Shown piece after piece: positions 17,976 through 27,078 of a stretch of DNA of 64,000 nucleotides; the first letter of the stretch is position 1; the number at the start of each line of letters is the position of its first letter. Position numbers and translations under genes: made by a program. The notes below the pieces were generated by a model. It saw only the letters and a program-made list of their open reading frames with translations. It did no database searches and had not been told where the DNA came from. This DNA comes from JALYUM01 sp036688685 (lineage in GTDB: Bacteria > Pseudomonadota > Gammaproteobacteria > Burkholderiales > Burkholderiaceae_D): the NCBI RefSeq assembly GCF_036688685.1, contig NZ_JAQQPS010000004.1, positions 124,001-188,000 on the forward strand. Direction: 5' to 3'.

Positions 17976-18931
17976 GAGCCTTTACTTACCAGAAAGCGAA
18001 GACGGTCGCCGAGGCCGCCACGCTGGTGGCGCGCACCCCGAACGCCAAATTCATCGCCGGCGGCACCAATCTGCTCGACCTGATGAAGCTGGAAATCGAA
18101 GCGCCAGTCGCGCTGATCGACGTGAATCACCTGGGCCTGAACAAGATCGAGGCCACGCAGGACGGCGGCTTGCGCATCGGCGCCATGGTCACCAATACCG
18201 ACCTGGCGTCTGACGCCCGTGTGCGCAAGGACTACGGCGTGCTCGCGCGCGCCATCCTGTCCGGCGCCTCGGCCCAGCTGCGCAACAAGGCGACCACCGC
18301 CGGCAACCTGCTGCAGCGCACCCGTTGCCCGTACTTCTATGACACCAACATGGCGTGCAATAAGCGCGTCCCGGGCAGCGGCTGTTCGGCCATTGGCGGC
18401 TATACGCGCCAGCTCGCCGTCATCGGCGTGAGCGAATCGTGCATCGCCACCTATCCGGGCGACATGGCCGTGGCAATGCGCCTGCTCGACGCCTCAGTGG
18501 AAACCGTGGCATCGAACGGCGCCAAACGCGTGATTCCGATTGCCGACTTTCACCGCCTGCCGGGCAACACGCCGCACATCGAGACGGCGCTGGCCCCGGG
18601 CGAGTTGATCACGGCCGTGACCTTGCCGAAACCAATTGGCGGCGTGCACATCTACCAGAAGGTGCGCGACCGGTCGTCGTATGCGTTTGCGCTGGTATCG
18701 GTGGCGGCAGTGATCCAGAAAGACGGCAGCGGGCGCGTGGCCCTGGGTGGCATGTCCCACAAGCCGTGGCGCGTGGAAGCTGCCGAGGCGAATCTGCCGC
18801 GCGGCGCCAAGGCCGTCACCGACGTGTTGCTGGCCGGCGCCAAGCCGACCTCCGAGAATGCATTCAAGGTCATCCTGGCCCAGCGCACGCTGGCCGCTGT
18901 AATTGCCGAAGCATCGAGGAGCCAAGCATGA
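17972..18931 (+). CDS. paoB: aldehyde oxidoreductase FAD subunit (PaoB/YagS type)
   Basis: 319 aa. The PCMH-type FAD domain starts at once (MRAFTYQKAKTVAEA) with the FAD-pyrophosphate loop AGGTNLLDLMK near 36-46. The loop TRCPYFYDTNMACNKR and a later GSGCSA supply the extra cysteines that in PaoB bind a 4Fe-4S cluster, a feature that separates this group from ordinary xanthine dehydrogenases. It starts inside the paoA stop (ATGA), so the long upstream frame is not coding. It ends with another ATGA overlap with paoC. Confidence 0.93.
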   Translation: MRAFTYQKAKTVAEAATLVARTPNAKFIAGGTNLLDLMKLEIEAPVALIDVNHLGLNKIEATQDGGLRIGAMVTNTDLASDARVRKDYGVLARAILSGASAQLRNKATTAGNLLQRTRCPYFYDTNMACNKRVPGSGCSAIGGYTRQLAVIGVSESCIATYPGDMAVAMRLLDASVETVASNGAKRVIPIADFHRLPGNTPHIETALAPGELITAVTLPKPIGGVHIYQKVRDRSSYAFALVSVAAVIQKDGSGRVALGGMSHKPWRVEAAEANLPRGAKAVTDVLLAGAKPTSENAFKVILAQRTLAAVIAEASRSQA

Positions 18932-21126
18932 AATTCGATACCCCTGCTACCACCAATCCGATCGACCAGTTAAAGGTCATCGGCAAGCCGCTCGATCGCG
19001 TCGACGGCCCCCTCAAAACAGCCGGCCTGGCGCCGTATGCGTACGAACGCCACCTGGATGCGCCGAATGCCGCCTACGGTTACATCGTGCACGCCGCCAT
19101 TGCGAAGGGCAAGATCACGGCGATTGACAGCGCCGCCGCGCGCGGCGCGCCCGGCGTGATTGCGATCGTTACCTACGAAAATGCTGGCAAGCTCGCCAAG
19201 GGCAATTTCAATACCGCGTGGCTGCTGGCTGGTCCGAACGTCGAGCACTACCACCAGGCGGTGGCGGTGGTGGTCGCCGAGACCTTCGAGCAGGCGCGCG
19301 CAGCCGCCAGCCTGGTCAAGGTGTCGTATGCGAAAGAGAAGGGTGCGTATGACCTGAAAGCGGCCAAAGCCTCGGCCATCAAGCCGGGCAAGGGCGAGAA
19401 ACCCGATACCGCTGTGGGCGACTTCGCCAAAGGCTACGCCGGCGCGCCAGTCAAGCTCGACATGCAGTACACCACGCCCGACCACTCGCACGCCATGATG
19501 GAGCCGCATGCGTCGACCGCGTCGTGGCAAGGCGATAAATTAACGCTGTGGACCTCGAACCAGATGGTGGCGTGGGGCCATGGCGACGTCGCCAAAACGC
19601 TCGGCATCCCGAAGGAAAATGTGCATCTGATGTCGCCCTATCTGGGGGGCGGCTTCGGTGGCAAACTGTTCGTGCGTGCTGACGCCATCATGGCTGCCCT
19701 GGCAGCGAAAGAAGCAAAGCGTCCGGTGAAAGTGACGCTGGCGCGCCCGGTGGTGTTCAATAACACCACGCACCGCCCGGCTACCATCCAGCGCCTGCGC
19801 ATCGGCGCCACGCGCGACGGCAAGATCAGCGCCATCGGTCATGAAAGCTGGTCGGGGGACTTGCCGGGCGGCTCGCTGGAAACAGCGGTATTGCAAACGC
19901 GCTTGTTGTACGCGGGCCCCAACCGCATGACGGCGATGCGCCTGGCGGTGCTGAACCTGCCTGAAGGCAATGCCATGCGCGCACCAGGCGAAGCGCCGGG
20001 TCTGATGGCGCTCGAAATGGCCATGGACGAGATGGCCGAAAAGCTGAAAATGGACCCGATCGCCTTCCGTGTCATCAACGATACCAAGGTCGACCCTGAA
20101 AAGCCGAACCGTCCCTTTTCGCAGCGCAAGCTGATCGAATGCATGCGCACCGGTGCCGACAAATTCGGCTGGAGCAAGCGCTCGGTCGAGCCGGGCAAGG
20201 TGCGCGACGGCCGCTGGCTGATCGGCATGGGCGTGGCTGCCGCGTTCCGTAACAACATGGTGATGAAGTCGGGCGCGCGCGTGCGCCTCGACAGCAAGGG
20301 CACCGTGACGGTTGAAACCGACATGACCGATATCGGTACCGGTTCCTACACCATCATCGCGCAGACCGCGGCCGAGATGATGGGCGTGACGATCGACAAG
20401 GTGGTGGTGAAACTGGGTGACTCCAGCTACCCGGTGTCGTCCGGTTCGGGCGGGCAGTGGGGCGCCAACAGTTCCACCGCCGGCGTCTATGCGGCGTGCG
20501 TGAAACTGCGCGAAGCAGTGGCGCAAAAGCTGAATCTGACCGGCGACGTGCAGTTCGTGGGCGGCATGGTGTCGGCCGGCTCGAATAAATTCGCGCTGGC
20601 CAAGGCCGCAGAGGGCGGTGAAGTGGTGGCGGAAGACACCATGGAATACGGCGAACTGGACAAGAAATACCAGGAATCGACCTTCGGCGCCCACTTCGTC
20701 GAAGTGGCGGTCGATGCAGCCACCGGCGAAACCCGCATCCGGCGCATGCTGGCCGTGTGCGCGGCCGGCCGGATCCTGAATCCGAAGACGGCGCGCAGCC
20801 AGGTCATCGGCGCGATGACGATGGGTGCCGGCGCTGCCTTGATGGAAGACCTGGCGGTCGATCACCGCCACGGCTTTTTCGTGAACCACGACCTGGCCGG
20901 GTACGAAGTGCCGGTGCATGCCGACATCCCGCACCAGGACGTCATCTTCCTCGATGAAACCGATCCGATCTCCTCGCCGATGAAGGCCAAGGGCGTGGGC
21001 GAGCTGGGCATCTGCGGCGTGGCAGCGGCGGTGGCCAATGCCATCTACAATGCCACCGGGGTGCGGGTGCGCGACTATCCGGTCACGCTCGACAAACTCC
21101 TTGCCAAGATGCCTGACTACGCATGA
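18928..21126 (+). CDS. paoC: aldehyde oxidoreductase molybdenum-cofactor subunit (PaoC/YagR type)
   Basis: 732 aa. Both molybdopterin-binding halves are present (a GGGFGG motif near residue 240 and QWGANSSTAG further on). The catalytic Glu is residue 692 in KGVGELG, the base that activates the Mo-bound water in this family. The GAGGAG ribosome site lies just before the ATG, which overlaps the paoB stop. PaoABC enzymes carry the cytosine-dinucleotide form of the cofactor and need a dedicated PaoD/XdhC-like inserter; none is seen in this window. It couples by ATGA to an outer-membrane barrel gene. Confidence 0.94.
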   Translation: MKFDTPATTNPIDQLKVIGKPLDRVDGPLKTAGLAPYAYERHLDAPNAAYGYIVHAAIAKGKITAIDSAAARGAPGVIAIVTYENAGKLAKGNFNTAWLLAGPNVEHYHQAVAVVVAETFEQARAAASLVKVSYAKEKGAYDLKAAKASAIKPGKGEKPDTAVGDFAKGYAGAPVKLDMQYTTPDHSHAMMEPHASTASWQGDKLTLWTSNQMVAWGHGDVAKTLGIPKENVHLMSPYLGGGFGGKLFVRADAIMAALAAKEAKRPVKVTLARPVVFNNTTHRPATIQRLRIGATRDGKISAIGHESWSGDLPGGSLETAVLQTRLLYAGPNRMTAMRLAVLNLPEGNAMRAPGEAPGLMALEMAMDEMAEKLKMDPIAFRVINDTKVDPEKPNRPFSQRKLIECMRTGADKFGWSKRSVEPGKVRDGRWLIGMGVAAAFRNNMVMKSGARVRLDSKGTVTVETDMTDIGTGSYTIIAQTAAEMMGVTIDKVVVKLGDSSYPVSSGSGGQWGANSSTAGVYAACVKLREAVAQKLNLTGDVQFVGGMVSAGSNKFALAKAAEGGEVVAEDTMEYGELDKKYQESTFGAHFVEVAVDAATGETRIRRMLAVCAAGRILNPKTARSQVIGAMTMGAGAALMEDLAVDHRHGFFVNHDLAGYEVPVHADIPHQDVIFLDETDPISSPMKAKGVGELGICGVAAAVANAIYNATGVRVRDYPVTLDKLLAKMPDYA

Positions 21127-21911
21127 AAACCTGTGTTGCATTGATCGTGTCGCTGCTTGTGCTGGGGCAGTCCGCCCCTGTGCGGGCCGACGACGCGAAT
21201 CCGGACCGGCCCGGCATTGCCGACGGCAGCAGTGTGGTTGGTGCCAGCCGGTTCCAGGTTGAATCCGGGCTGCAGCGCGAGTGGCGCCGTGACGGCGACG
21301 CGCGCGAACGCCTGAGCTATGTGCCGACCTTGCTGCGCTTCGGCCTCGACGCGCACTGGGAAGCGCGCATCGAGGGCAATGCCTTTGGCTGGCAGAAACA
21401 ATCCGATGCGGTCAACGGCGTGTCGCACAGCGCCGGTGCGATGCCGGTGTCGCTGGGCGTGAAATACAATCTTCAGGCCAGTGACGACAGTGGCAAACCT
21501 GGCTATGGCGCCATCGTGCGGGTGTTTCCCCGTTCCGGTTCCGAGACATTCGGCACGCACCGCGTGACGGCCGATGCGCGCCTGGTGGCCGACTTTGCGC
21601 TCTCTCCGGCGTGGTCGCTGAACCCGAACATCGGCGTGGCGCGCGAGGAAGATGGTGACGGCCGCCAGTACAACACGGCCCTGTTTGCCGTGACGCTTGG
21701 CTTTGCGGCGAACCCGCAATGGAATGTGTTCGTCGACACCGGCATGCAGTCGCGCGAGCAGCGCCATGGCGGCGCCCAGGTCATCGTCGACACCGGCGTG
21801 GCCTATGCATTGACGCCCGATGTGCAGCTCGATGCGTCGGTCGGGCGCGCCGTGCACGGGCAAACCCCGCCGCATGCGTTCGCCTCGGCCGGCGTCAGCG
21901 TGCGCTTTTAG
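21123..21911 (+). CDS. outer-membrane beta-barrel protein (phenol MetA-degradation/transporter type)
   Basis: 262 aa. A signal peptide ends near ADD (residues 22-24). The remainder alternates polar and hydrophobic residues with aromatic girdles and ends in Phe (GVSVRF), as outer-membrane barrels do. The opening DANPDRPGIADGSSVVG resembles the MetA-pathway/transporter family of small barrels linked to aromatic-compound catabolism. It starts within the paoC stop codon (ATGA), so it is translated with the aldehyde oxidoreductase and may admit its substrate. It ends with a 4-bp convergent overlap with the LysR gene. Confidence 0.78.
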   Translation: MKTCVALIVSLLVLGQSAPVRADDANPDRPGIADGSSVVGASRFQVESGLQREWRRDGDARERLSYVPTLLRFGLDAHWEARIEGNAFGWQKQSDAVNGVSHSAGAMPVSLGVKYNLQASDDSGKPGYGAIVRVFPRSGSETFGTHRVTADARLVADFALSPAWSLNPNIGVAREEDGDGRQYNTALFAVTLGFAANPQWNVFVDTGMQSREQRHGGAQVIVDTGVAYALTPDVQLDASVGRAVHGQTPPHAFASAGVSVRF

Positions 21912-22831
21912 GCGCCGGGCCGTCCCATCTGCAACATCCGCTCGAGGGGTGGGCTGGCGTGCAAGCGCTGGCGCCACCACTTGAGCGTTTCTCCTTCTTC
22001 TCCGGTGCGCCAGGCCAGGTACAGCGTTTCATCCGGCTTCGGCTCTTCCACTGCCTTTTGCACCAGCCGCCCCGCGGCAATGTCCTCGCGCACCCACTGC
22101 GCCGGCAAGAAACCGAAGCCGATGCCCGAGCGCTGCATGCAATATTTGGTCTGCATGTCCGGCACCGCCAGGGTGTCCTGCCCGAACAGCAGGCCGATGG
22201 TGCGCGGCTGCAGCTGGCGCGCCGAGTCGGACACGGACACAGCCCGGTGCGCCACCAGGTCGGCCTTGCCGAGCGGGTGTGGCACGCCGGCGAGCGGGTG
22301 ACCCGGCGCCACCACGAAGGTGAACGCCATCGTGCCGATCGGTTCGGCCGAATAACCGCCGCCGGACGGCCCGGCGCCGGCCGCGCCCACCAGCAAATCG
22401 GCGCGCCGGTCGAGCAGCGCTTCCCACGTGCCGGACAATTGCTCCTTCACGATGCGCAGCCGGGTCTGGTCGGCGGCGTCGTAGAACGCGGCGATATCCG
22501 GCGCCAGCGCCACTGGCGACAAGGCCGAATCGACGGCAATCGTGAATTCCGTCTCCCAACCCGACGCCACGCGCCGCACGCGCGACTCCAGGTCGGCCGC
22601 CGCTTTCAGCAGGTAGCGGCCTTCTTTCAATAGTTCGGCGCCGGCGTCGGTCAGGGTGACGCGCGGGCCGAAGCGTTCGAATAGCTGGACGCCCAGGTCT
22701 TCCTCCAGCTTCGAGACCGTGTACGAAATTGTCGATGGAACCCGGAACAATTCCTTGGCGGCGCCGGCAAACGAGCCGCGCCGGGCGATGGTGTCGACAG
22801 TGAGCAGGGCGTCGAGGCTGATTTTCAACAT
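21908..22831 (-). CDS. LysR-family transcriptional regulator
   Basis: 307 aa. Residues 1-60 hold the winged helix-turn-helix (SFAGAAKELFRVPSTISYTVSKLEEDLGV in register), followed by the type-2 periplasmic-binding-like effector domain (about 90-295). It diverges from the pirin gene across a 92-bp gap, a common arrangement in which LysR controls its neighbour. Its 3' end overlaps the barrel gene by 4 bp (TTAG). Confidence 0.92.
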   Translation of the reverse strand: MLKISLDALLTVDTIARRGSFAGAAKELFRVPSTISYTVSKLEEDLGVQLFERFGPRVTLTDAGAELLKEGRYLLKAAADLESRVRRVASGWETEFTIAVDSALSPVALAPDIAAFYDAADQTRLRIVKEQLSGTWEALLDRRADLLVGAAGAGPSGGGYSAEPIGTMAFTFVVAPGHPLAGVPHPLGKADLVAHRAVSVSDSARQLQPRTIGLLFGQDTLAVPDMQTKYCMQRSGIGFGFLPAQWVREDIAAGRLVQKAVEEPKPDETLYLAWRTGEEGETLKWWRQRLHASPPLERMLQMGRPGA

Positions 22832-22856
22832 GCAGTTTTTTCGATCATGGTAGTGT

Positions 22857-22869
22857 AAACAATTCGTTT
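22857..22869. promoter_or_regulatory. candidate LysR operator between lysR and pirin genes
   Basis: Inverted repeat AAAC-AATTC-GTTT in the 92-bp divergent gap, AT-rich compared with the surroundings and of a size seen in LysR-type boxes. It is short, so it could be chance. Confidence 0.3.
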
Positions 22870-22923
22870 TTGTTCTTCTTGAATGGAGGAGATAATACGT
22901 GATCGAATCAACGGAGGCCTGCC

Positions 22924-23859
22924 ATGCATCTCGAAAACCATCACGACGACCTGCCCGGCGACATCGACGTCGTCGTTGTTCCGCGCAGCCACGACCTCGG
23001 CGACAACTTCGTCGTCCGCCGCGCCCTGCCCAGCAAGGAGCGCCGCATGGTCGGCCCCTTCGTCTTCCTCGACGAAATGGGGCCGCACCGTTTTACGGAA
23101 GGCCGTGGCCTGGATGTGCGCCCGCACCCGCACATCGGCCTGGCCACCGTGACGTATCTGCTGGACGGCGAAATCATGCACCGCGACAGCCTCGGCACCG
23201 TGCAGGCGATCCGTCCCGGCGAGATCAACTGGATGACGGCCGGTAAAGGCATTGTCCACTCGGAGCGCACCGCGCCCGCCCTGCGCGCGACCGGGTCCGG
23301 CTTGTCCGGCCTGCAATGCTGGGTCGCGCTGCCGAAATCGATGGAAGAAAACGACCCGAGTTTCAGCCACACCAAGGCCGACCAGTTGCCGGTGATTGAG
23401 GGCGACGGCGCCAGCGCCCGCATCATCGTCGGTGACTTTTTCGGCCAGCGATCGCCCGTTAAAGCGGCCTCCGACATGTTTTATGCCGACTTGACGCTGC
23501 AACCCGGCGCGCGCCTGAGCATGCCGGCCCAGTACGACGAGCAGGCCATCTATGTCGTGCAGGGCGAGCTCGACCTGGGCCGCGACGGCAGCTTCCCGGC
23601 CGGCCAGCTGGTCGTACTCAAGCGCGGCGCGGCGGTGACGCTGGCCGGCAAAGGCCCGGGCGTGACGCGCGCCATGCTGCTCGGCGGCGAGCCGATGGAT
23701 GGCCCGCGCTACCTGACCTGGAATTTCGTCTCCAGCTCGGTCGAACGCATCGAACAGGCCAAGCAAGACTGGCGCGAACAACGGTTCGCGCGCGTGCCCG
23801 ACGAAACGGAATTCATTCCCTTGCCCGATCTGCCGGGGCGACCAGTGCAGTATCCATAA
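22924..23859 (+). CDS. pirin-family cupin protein
   Basis: 311 aa bicupin. The metal-binding segment RPHPHIGLATVTYLLDGE and the downstream VHSER supply the His/His/His/Glu set of pirins. Pirins bind Fe or other metals; some act as quercetin dioxygenases, others as redox-sensing regulators, and the sequence does not decide which. GGAGG lies six bases before the ATG. It diverges from the LysR gene that probably controls it and is followed closely by an OsmC-family gene, so the pair may serve oxidative or electrophile stress. Confidence 0.9.
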   Translation: MHLENHHDDLPGDIDVVVVPRSHDLGDNFVVRRALPSKERRMVGPFVFLDEMGPHRFTEGRGLDVRPHPHIGLATVTYLLDGEIMHRDSLGTVQAIRPGEINWMTAGKGIVHSERTAPALRATGSGLSGLQCWVALPKSMEENDPSFSHTKADQLPVIEGDGASARIIVGDFFGQRSPVKAASDMFYADLTLQPGARLSMPAQYDEQAIYVVQGELDLGRDGSFPAGQLVVLKRGAAVTLAGKGPGVTRAMLLGGEPMDGPRYLTWNFVSSSVERIEQAKQDWREQRFARVPDETEFIPLPDLPGRPVQYP

Positions 23860-23879
23860 ACTTTGCCATCAACTTCGCC

Positions 23880-24284
23880 ATGCCCATCATCGTCCAACGC
23901 AACACCCTGCTGCCGATGGCGCAGACGGTGCAAATCCGCACCCACAGTTTTACCGCCGACAACGGCGTCGATGGTGGTGGCAGCGATGCCGGCCCGTCGC
24001 CGCACGATTTGTACGATGCGGCGCTGGCCAGCTGCAAGGCGCTGACGCTGACCTGGTACGCCAGCCGCAAGGGCTTGCCGCTCACCAGCGTGCGGGTCGA
24101 GTGCGAGCGCGACGCGAGCGAGGAGCGCCACGGCGTCTACAAACTCACGACGCGGCTGCATCTGGTGGGCGACTTGACGGATGCGCAGCGTCACGAACTG
24201 CTGGCGGTCGCCGAGAAATGCCCGATCCACAAGCTGATGAGCAGCGTGAAAACCGAGATTACAACGCTGCTGGCGCCAGCTTGA
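23880..24284 (+). CDS. OsmC/Ohr-family peroxide-reducing protein
   Basis: 134 aa. The two redox cysteines are in the expected places: Cys52 (ALASCKALT) and Cys114 (AEKCPIHK). OsmC proteins reduce organic hydroperoxides. It starts 20 bp after the pirin stop, so it is likely in one transcript with it. Its last 26 bp overlap the convergent S41 peptidase gene. Confidence 0.9.
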   Translation: MPIIVQRNTLLPMAQTVQIRTHSFTADNGVDGGGSDAGPSPHDLYDAALASCKALTLTWYASRKGLPLTSVRVECERDASEERHGVYKLTTRLHLVGDLTDAQRHELLAVAEKCPIHKLMSSVKTEITTLLAPA

Positions 24285-25266
24285 GGCGTTCTGTTGCCAG
24301 CCGCTGCGCAGTGGCCAGCGCATCGTCCGCCGCTACCTTGATCTCCGGCACCACGCCCGTGCCCTCCCAGCTGGTTTGCGTGATGGGATTGATGGCGCGG
24401 CCATTCGGGATGAAGGCGCCAAAATAAGGCGACAAGGGGCGCACCTGACCGGGATTGGCGCCGCCGCCGGTGGTTTCCCCCACCCGCGTGGCGCGTTTCA
24501 GCTGCTGCATGTCGTAGCTGAATTCTTCGCCGCCGGAAAAGGTACGCGGGCTGGTCAGCACATACAGCGGCTTGGTCTGGCCGTAGCGCTTGCCGGGGAC
24601 CGTGGGCTCGGTCCAGAATTGCTCGGTTCTATTGCCTTCGCGCCAGGCCAGGTCGTTCAGGTGCGTGCGCTTGTCGAACAGGTAGCTGGCCAGCCAGGCG
24701 ACGCAGGCCGGGTCGCCGCCGCCGTTCCAGCGCAGATCGATAATCAAGGCATCGGTGTCGGCCAACTGCGTCATCGCCGCGGTGATGGCGGGCGCGGCGA
24801 ATTTTACCGGCGCGAAGCCGCGCAGGTCGAGGTAGCCAATGTTCCCGGCCAGAATGTCGGTCTTGAAGATGCCGAAGCCGGCCGCCGCCATCTGCTTGTG
24901 CATCGCGCTTTCCTGTCCGGGTGTCGGCTTGCCGTCCGGATTCATCGGCGGCAGCGGCGTGTCGGCGGCGAAGACACGCAGGTGCTTGTCGTGGCTGACC
25001 GCACGCAGGTCGTCCGTGAGCGTGCGTGCAAACGCTTTCGGCTCGGTGAGCGCGTCGTAGCCACCTTGCCCCAGTTTCACGCGCAGGGCCTGGCCCAGCT
25101 TGCGCGCGACGTCCGGGTAGACGTAGTAATCGTCGAGCTGTTTGGCGAGCGCGGCGATGAGCTCGCCGCGGGCAGCGGTGTCGAGTGGCGGCGCTGCTGC
25201 GTGGGCACTAGTGAGCAGGGTGCCGGCGACCAGCAAGGTTGCGGCAAAAACGCTCAATGGTTTCAT
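24259..25266 (-). CDS. secreted S41-family (IRBP/tail-specific-like) serine peptidase
   Basis: 335 aa. A signal peptide ends at AHA-A (about 23). No PDZ domain is apparent; the N-terminal helical domain (28-95) is the type seen in the IRBP/S41B branch. The catalytic Ser is Ser244 in RTFSGGEEF, with LIIDLRWNGGG at 175-184 lining the site. Periplasmic. Its ATG overlaps the stop of the upstream membrane protein (ATGA), so a peptidase is translationally tied to an ABC transporter. Last gene of the GntR-led operon. Confidence 0.88.
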   Translation of the reverse strand: MKPLSVFAATLLVAGTLLTSAHAAAPPLDTAARGELIAALAKQLDDYYVYPDVARKLGQALRVKLGQGGYDALTEPKAFARTLTDDLRAVSHDKHLRVFAADTPLPPMNPDGKPTPGQESAMHKQMAAAGFGIFKTDILAGNIGYLDLRGFAPVKFAAPAITAAMTQLADTDALIIDLRWNGGGDPACVAWLASYLFDKRTHLNDLAWREGNRTEQFWTEPTVPGKRYGQTKPLYVLTSPRTFSGGEEFSYDMQQLKRATRVGETTGGGANPGQVRPLSPYFGAFIPNGRAINPITQTSWEGTGVVPEIKVAADDALATAQRLATERLKLAPAAL

Positions 25267-27068
25267 CGATTTGCTTTCAGGTTAACAGGAAGGAAGCGGC
25301 GTGCGCGCGCCGGCAGGGGAGCGAGGATGGCGAGCACCAGCAAGGCCGGCATGCCCAGCGCCAGGCACGCAAGGCACCAGGCCAGGCGCGCGCCGGGCGC
25401 GATGCCGGCGCGCCTGGTCCACCAGGCGGCGCCGGCGCCGGCCAGCAGCATGGCGACGATGGCGGCGATCCACGCCGACGCCGGCCGGGGGAGGATCAGC
25501 GGCGCCAGCGCGCCGGCCCGGTCGTCCGGCAGGTTGCCGTGGTCGATCAGCAAATCCGGCAACGACACGATCGCATGCAGCACCGGCGAGGCCCACCACG
25601 CCCGGTGTTCGAACAGCGCCACATAATCGTGGGGCATGTCGCGCCGCGCCACTTCGCGTACGGCGCCATCGTGGGCGGCAAGGTAGACGATCTGGCGCGG
25701 CGGCGCAGCGCCGTCGTCGTGGCGGTAGCCGGACAGTACCGACACCAGCGTGCCATCCGCCACCTGCGCGGCATCGACCAGGGCCACATCGCCAAACGCC
25801 GCCGGCAGGGCGATGGCGCGCTCGATGGCCAGGCCGGCCCCGGCCGGTTTAAGCAGCAGCACGCGCCGGTTGGTCAGCAACAGGCGTTGCTGGCCGGCCC
25901 AGACGACGCCGCCGGCCAGCCATTCGCCCGGGTCGACTTGCAGCACCTTGCGCACGCTGGGCGCTGCATCGTCCAGCGCATACAGGGCATGCGCATCGAC
26001 CAGCCACTTGCCGCCGTGCGTGTCGCCGCGCGCGATCGGCTGCGCGCTGAACCCGCCGACTGGACCGAACCAGCCGGCGCCATTCTGGGTGCGCATGTTG
26101 ACGCCGCGATAGCGTAGCGCGTCGGCGCTGAAGGTCCACTTGGTTTCACCCAGGACGAACAGCACCTGGCCGAAGTTCGAGACCATGTCCGGTACCGGGA
26201 TGGCACGGATGGCCGGACCGACGATTTGCGCGCTGGCGCCAGGCAGTGCGCTACGCCATGCGGCCGCTTCCGTGCTGCCTTGCAAGCCTGCCAGCACACG
26301 TTCCGGGGCGGTCAGGCGAAAGGTGGCGCGGTAGCCGTCGCCTGTCACCGGTACGGCCAGCCCTGGCAGCACCTGGCGCACCTGGTAGAGCACGCTGCCC
26401 GACCACAACAGCGCGAGATACATGCAGACGCTGAGTACGATGGCACCCGGCAGTGCGGCTGGCGCGCCCGCTGACGTGGCGCGGCTCGGGCTGAAGGCAG
26501 TGTAGAGCAACACCAGCAACATGGCATCGCACGCCAGCCACAGGCCCAGCGCAGTGCGCGCCGTCGCGAACTGGACACACAGGACGAGCGGAAAGAGCGC
26601 GACCAGGAAGGTCCAGCGGCTGCGGTGCAGCATGAACCAGCCGCCCGCCAGCCAGCCCGTCAGCGCCGCCAGCGCCAGGCAGGCCGCCCCCGCATAGTGG
26701 CGGGCATCGATCACGCGCGGGGTCAGCCTTGCCTGCCCGACCAGGACGATCATCATCGGCAGGGCCACGGCCAGCACGGTCATGGTCAGCGCCGCCAGCA
26801 CCAGGGCGGCCAGGATGCGGGCCCGATGCAGGGGGCGATGCAACAGCCAGATCCAGCGGCTGGGATGACGGTAGCTGCCGAACTGGAATGCCGCAAATGC
26901 GCAGCCCGCCAGCGTGTAAAAGAACAGCAACACCAGGTGCATCGACTGCGGTCCCGTGGTGATCTCCACGAGCTGCTGGAGCAGTGCCAGGGCAAGCAGG
27001 TTGGCCGCGGCAAAGGCGGCTGCACTCTTTCGAAAACGGCGCAGTTCGGCGCTATACAGGTCGAGCAT
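25263..27068 (-). CDS. large membrane protein, probable ABC transporter permease partner
   Basis: 601 aa from the ATG at 27068 (AAGGA at good spacing). The first 250 residues contain about six membrane helices (for example MTVLAVALPMMIVLVGQ), then a large soluble region of about 290 residues with a beta-propeller-like rhythm, then two C-terminal helices ending in a basic tail. No strong match to a named family from sequence alone, but its place after the ATPase gene (10 bp) and before the S41 peptidase (ATGA overlap) marks it as the membrane part of this exporter-like system. The soluble domain probably faces the periplasm. Confidence 0.7.
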   Translation of the reverse strand: MLDLYSAELRRFRKSAAAFAAANLLALALLQQLVEITTGPQSMHLVLLFFYTLAGCAFAAFQFGSYRHPSRWIWLLHRPLHRARILAALVLAALTMTVLAVALPMMIVLVGQARLTPRVIDARHYAGAACLALAALTGWLAGGWFMLHRSRWTFLVALFPLVLCVQFATARTALGLWLACDAMLLVLLYTAFSPSRATSAGAPAALPGAIVLSVCMYLALLWSGSVLYQVRQVLPGLAVPVTGDGYRATFRLTAPERVLAGLQGSTEAAAWRSALPGASAQIVGPAIRAIPVPDMVSNFGQVLFVLGETKWTFSADALRYRGVNMRTQNGAGWFGPVGGFSAQPIARGDTHGGKWLVDAHALYALDDAAPSVRKVLQVDPGEWLAGGVVWAGQQRLLLTNRRVLLLKPAGAGLAIERAIALPAAFGDVALVDAAQVADGTLVSVLSGYRHDDGAAPPRQIVYLAAHDGAVREVARRDMPHDYVALFEHRAWWASPVLHAIVSLPDLLIDHGNLPDDRAGALAPLILPRPASAWIAAIVAMLLAGAGAAWWTRRAGIAPGARLAWCLACLALGMPALLVLAILAPLPARARRFLPVNLKANR

Positions 27069-27078
27069 GGTGATCCTT

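Noticed and set aside
19540..21141. 533-codon open frame opposite paoC
   Set aside because: Antisense shadow: His/Arg/Gly-rich, no domain, and the whole stretch is explained by paoC.
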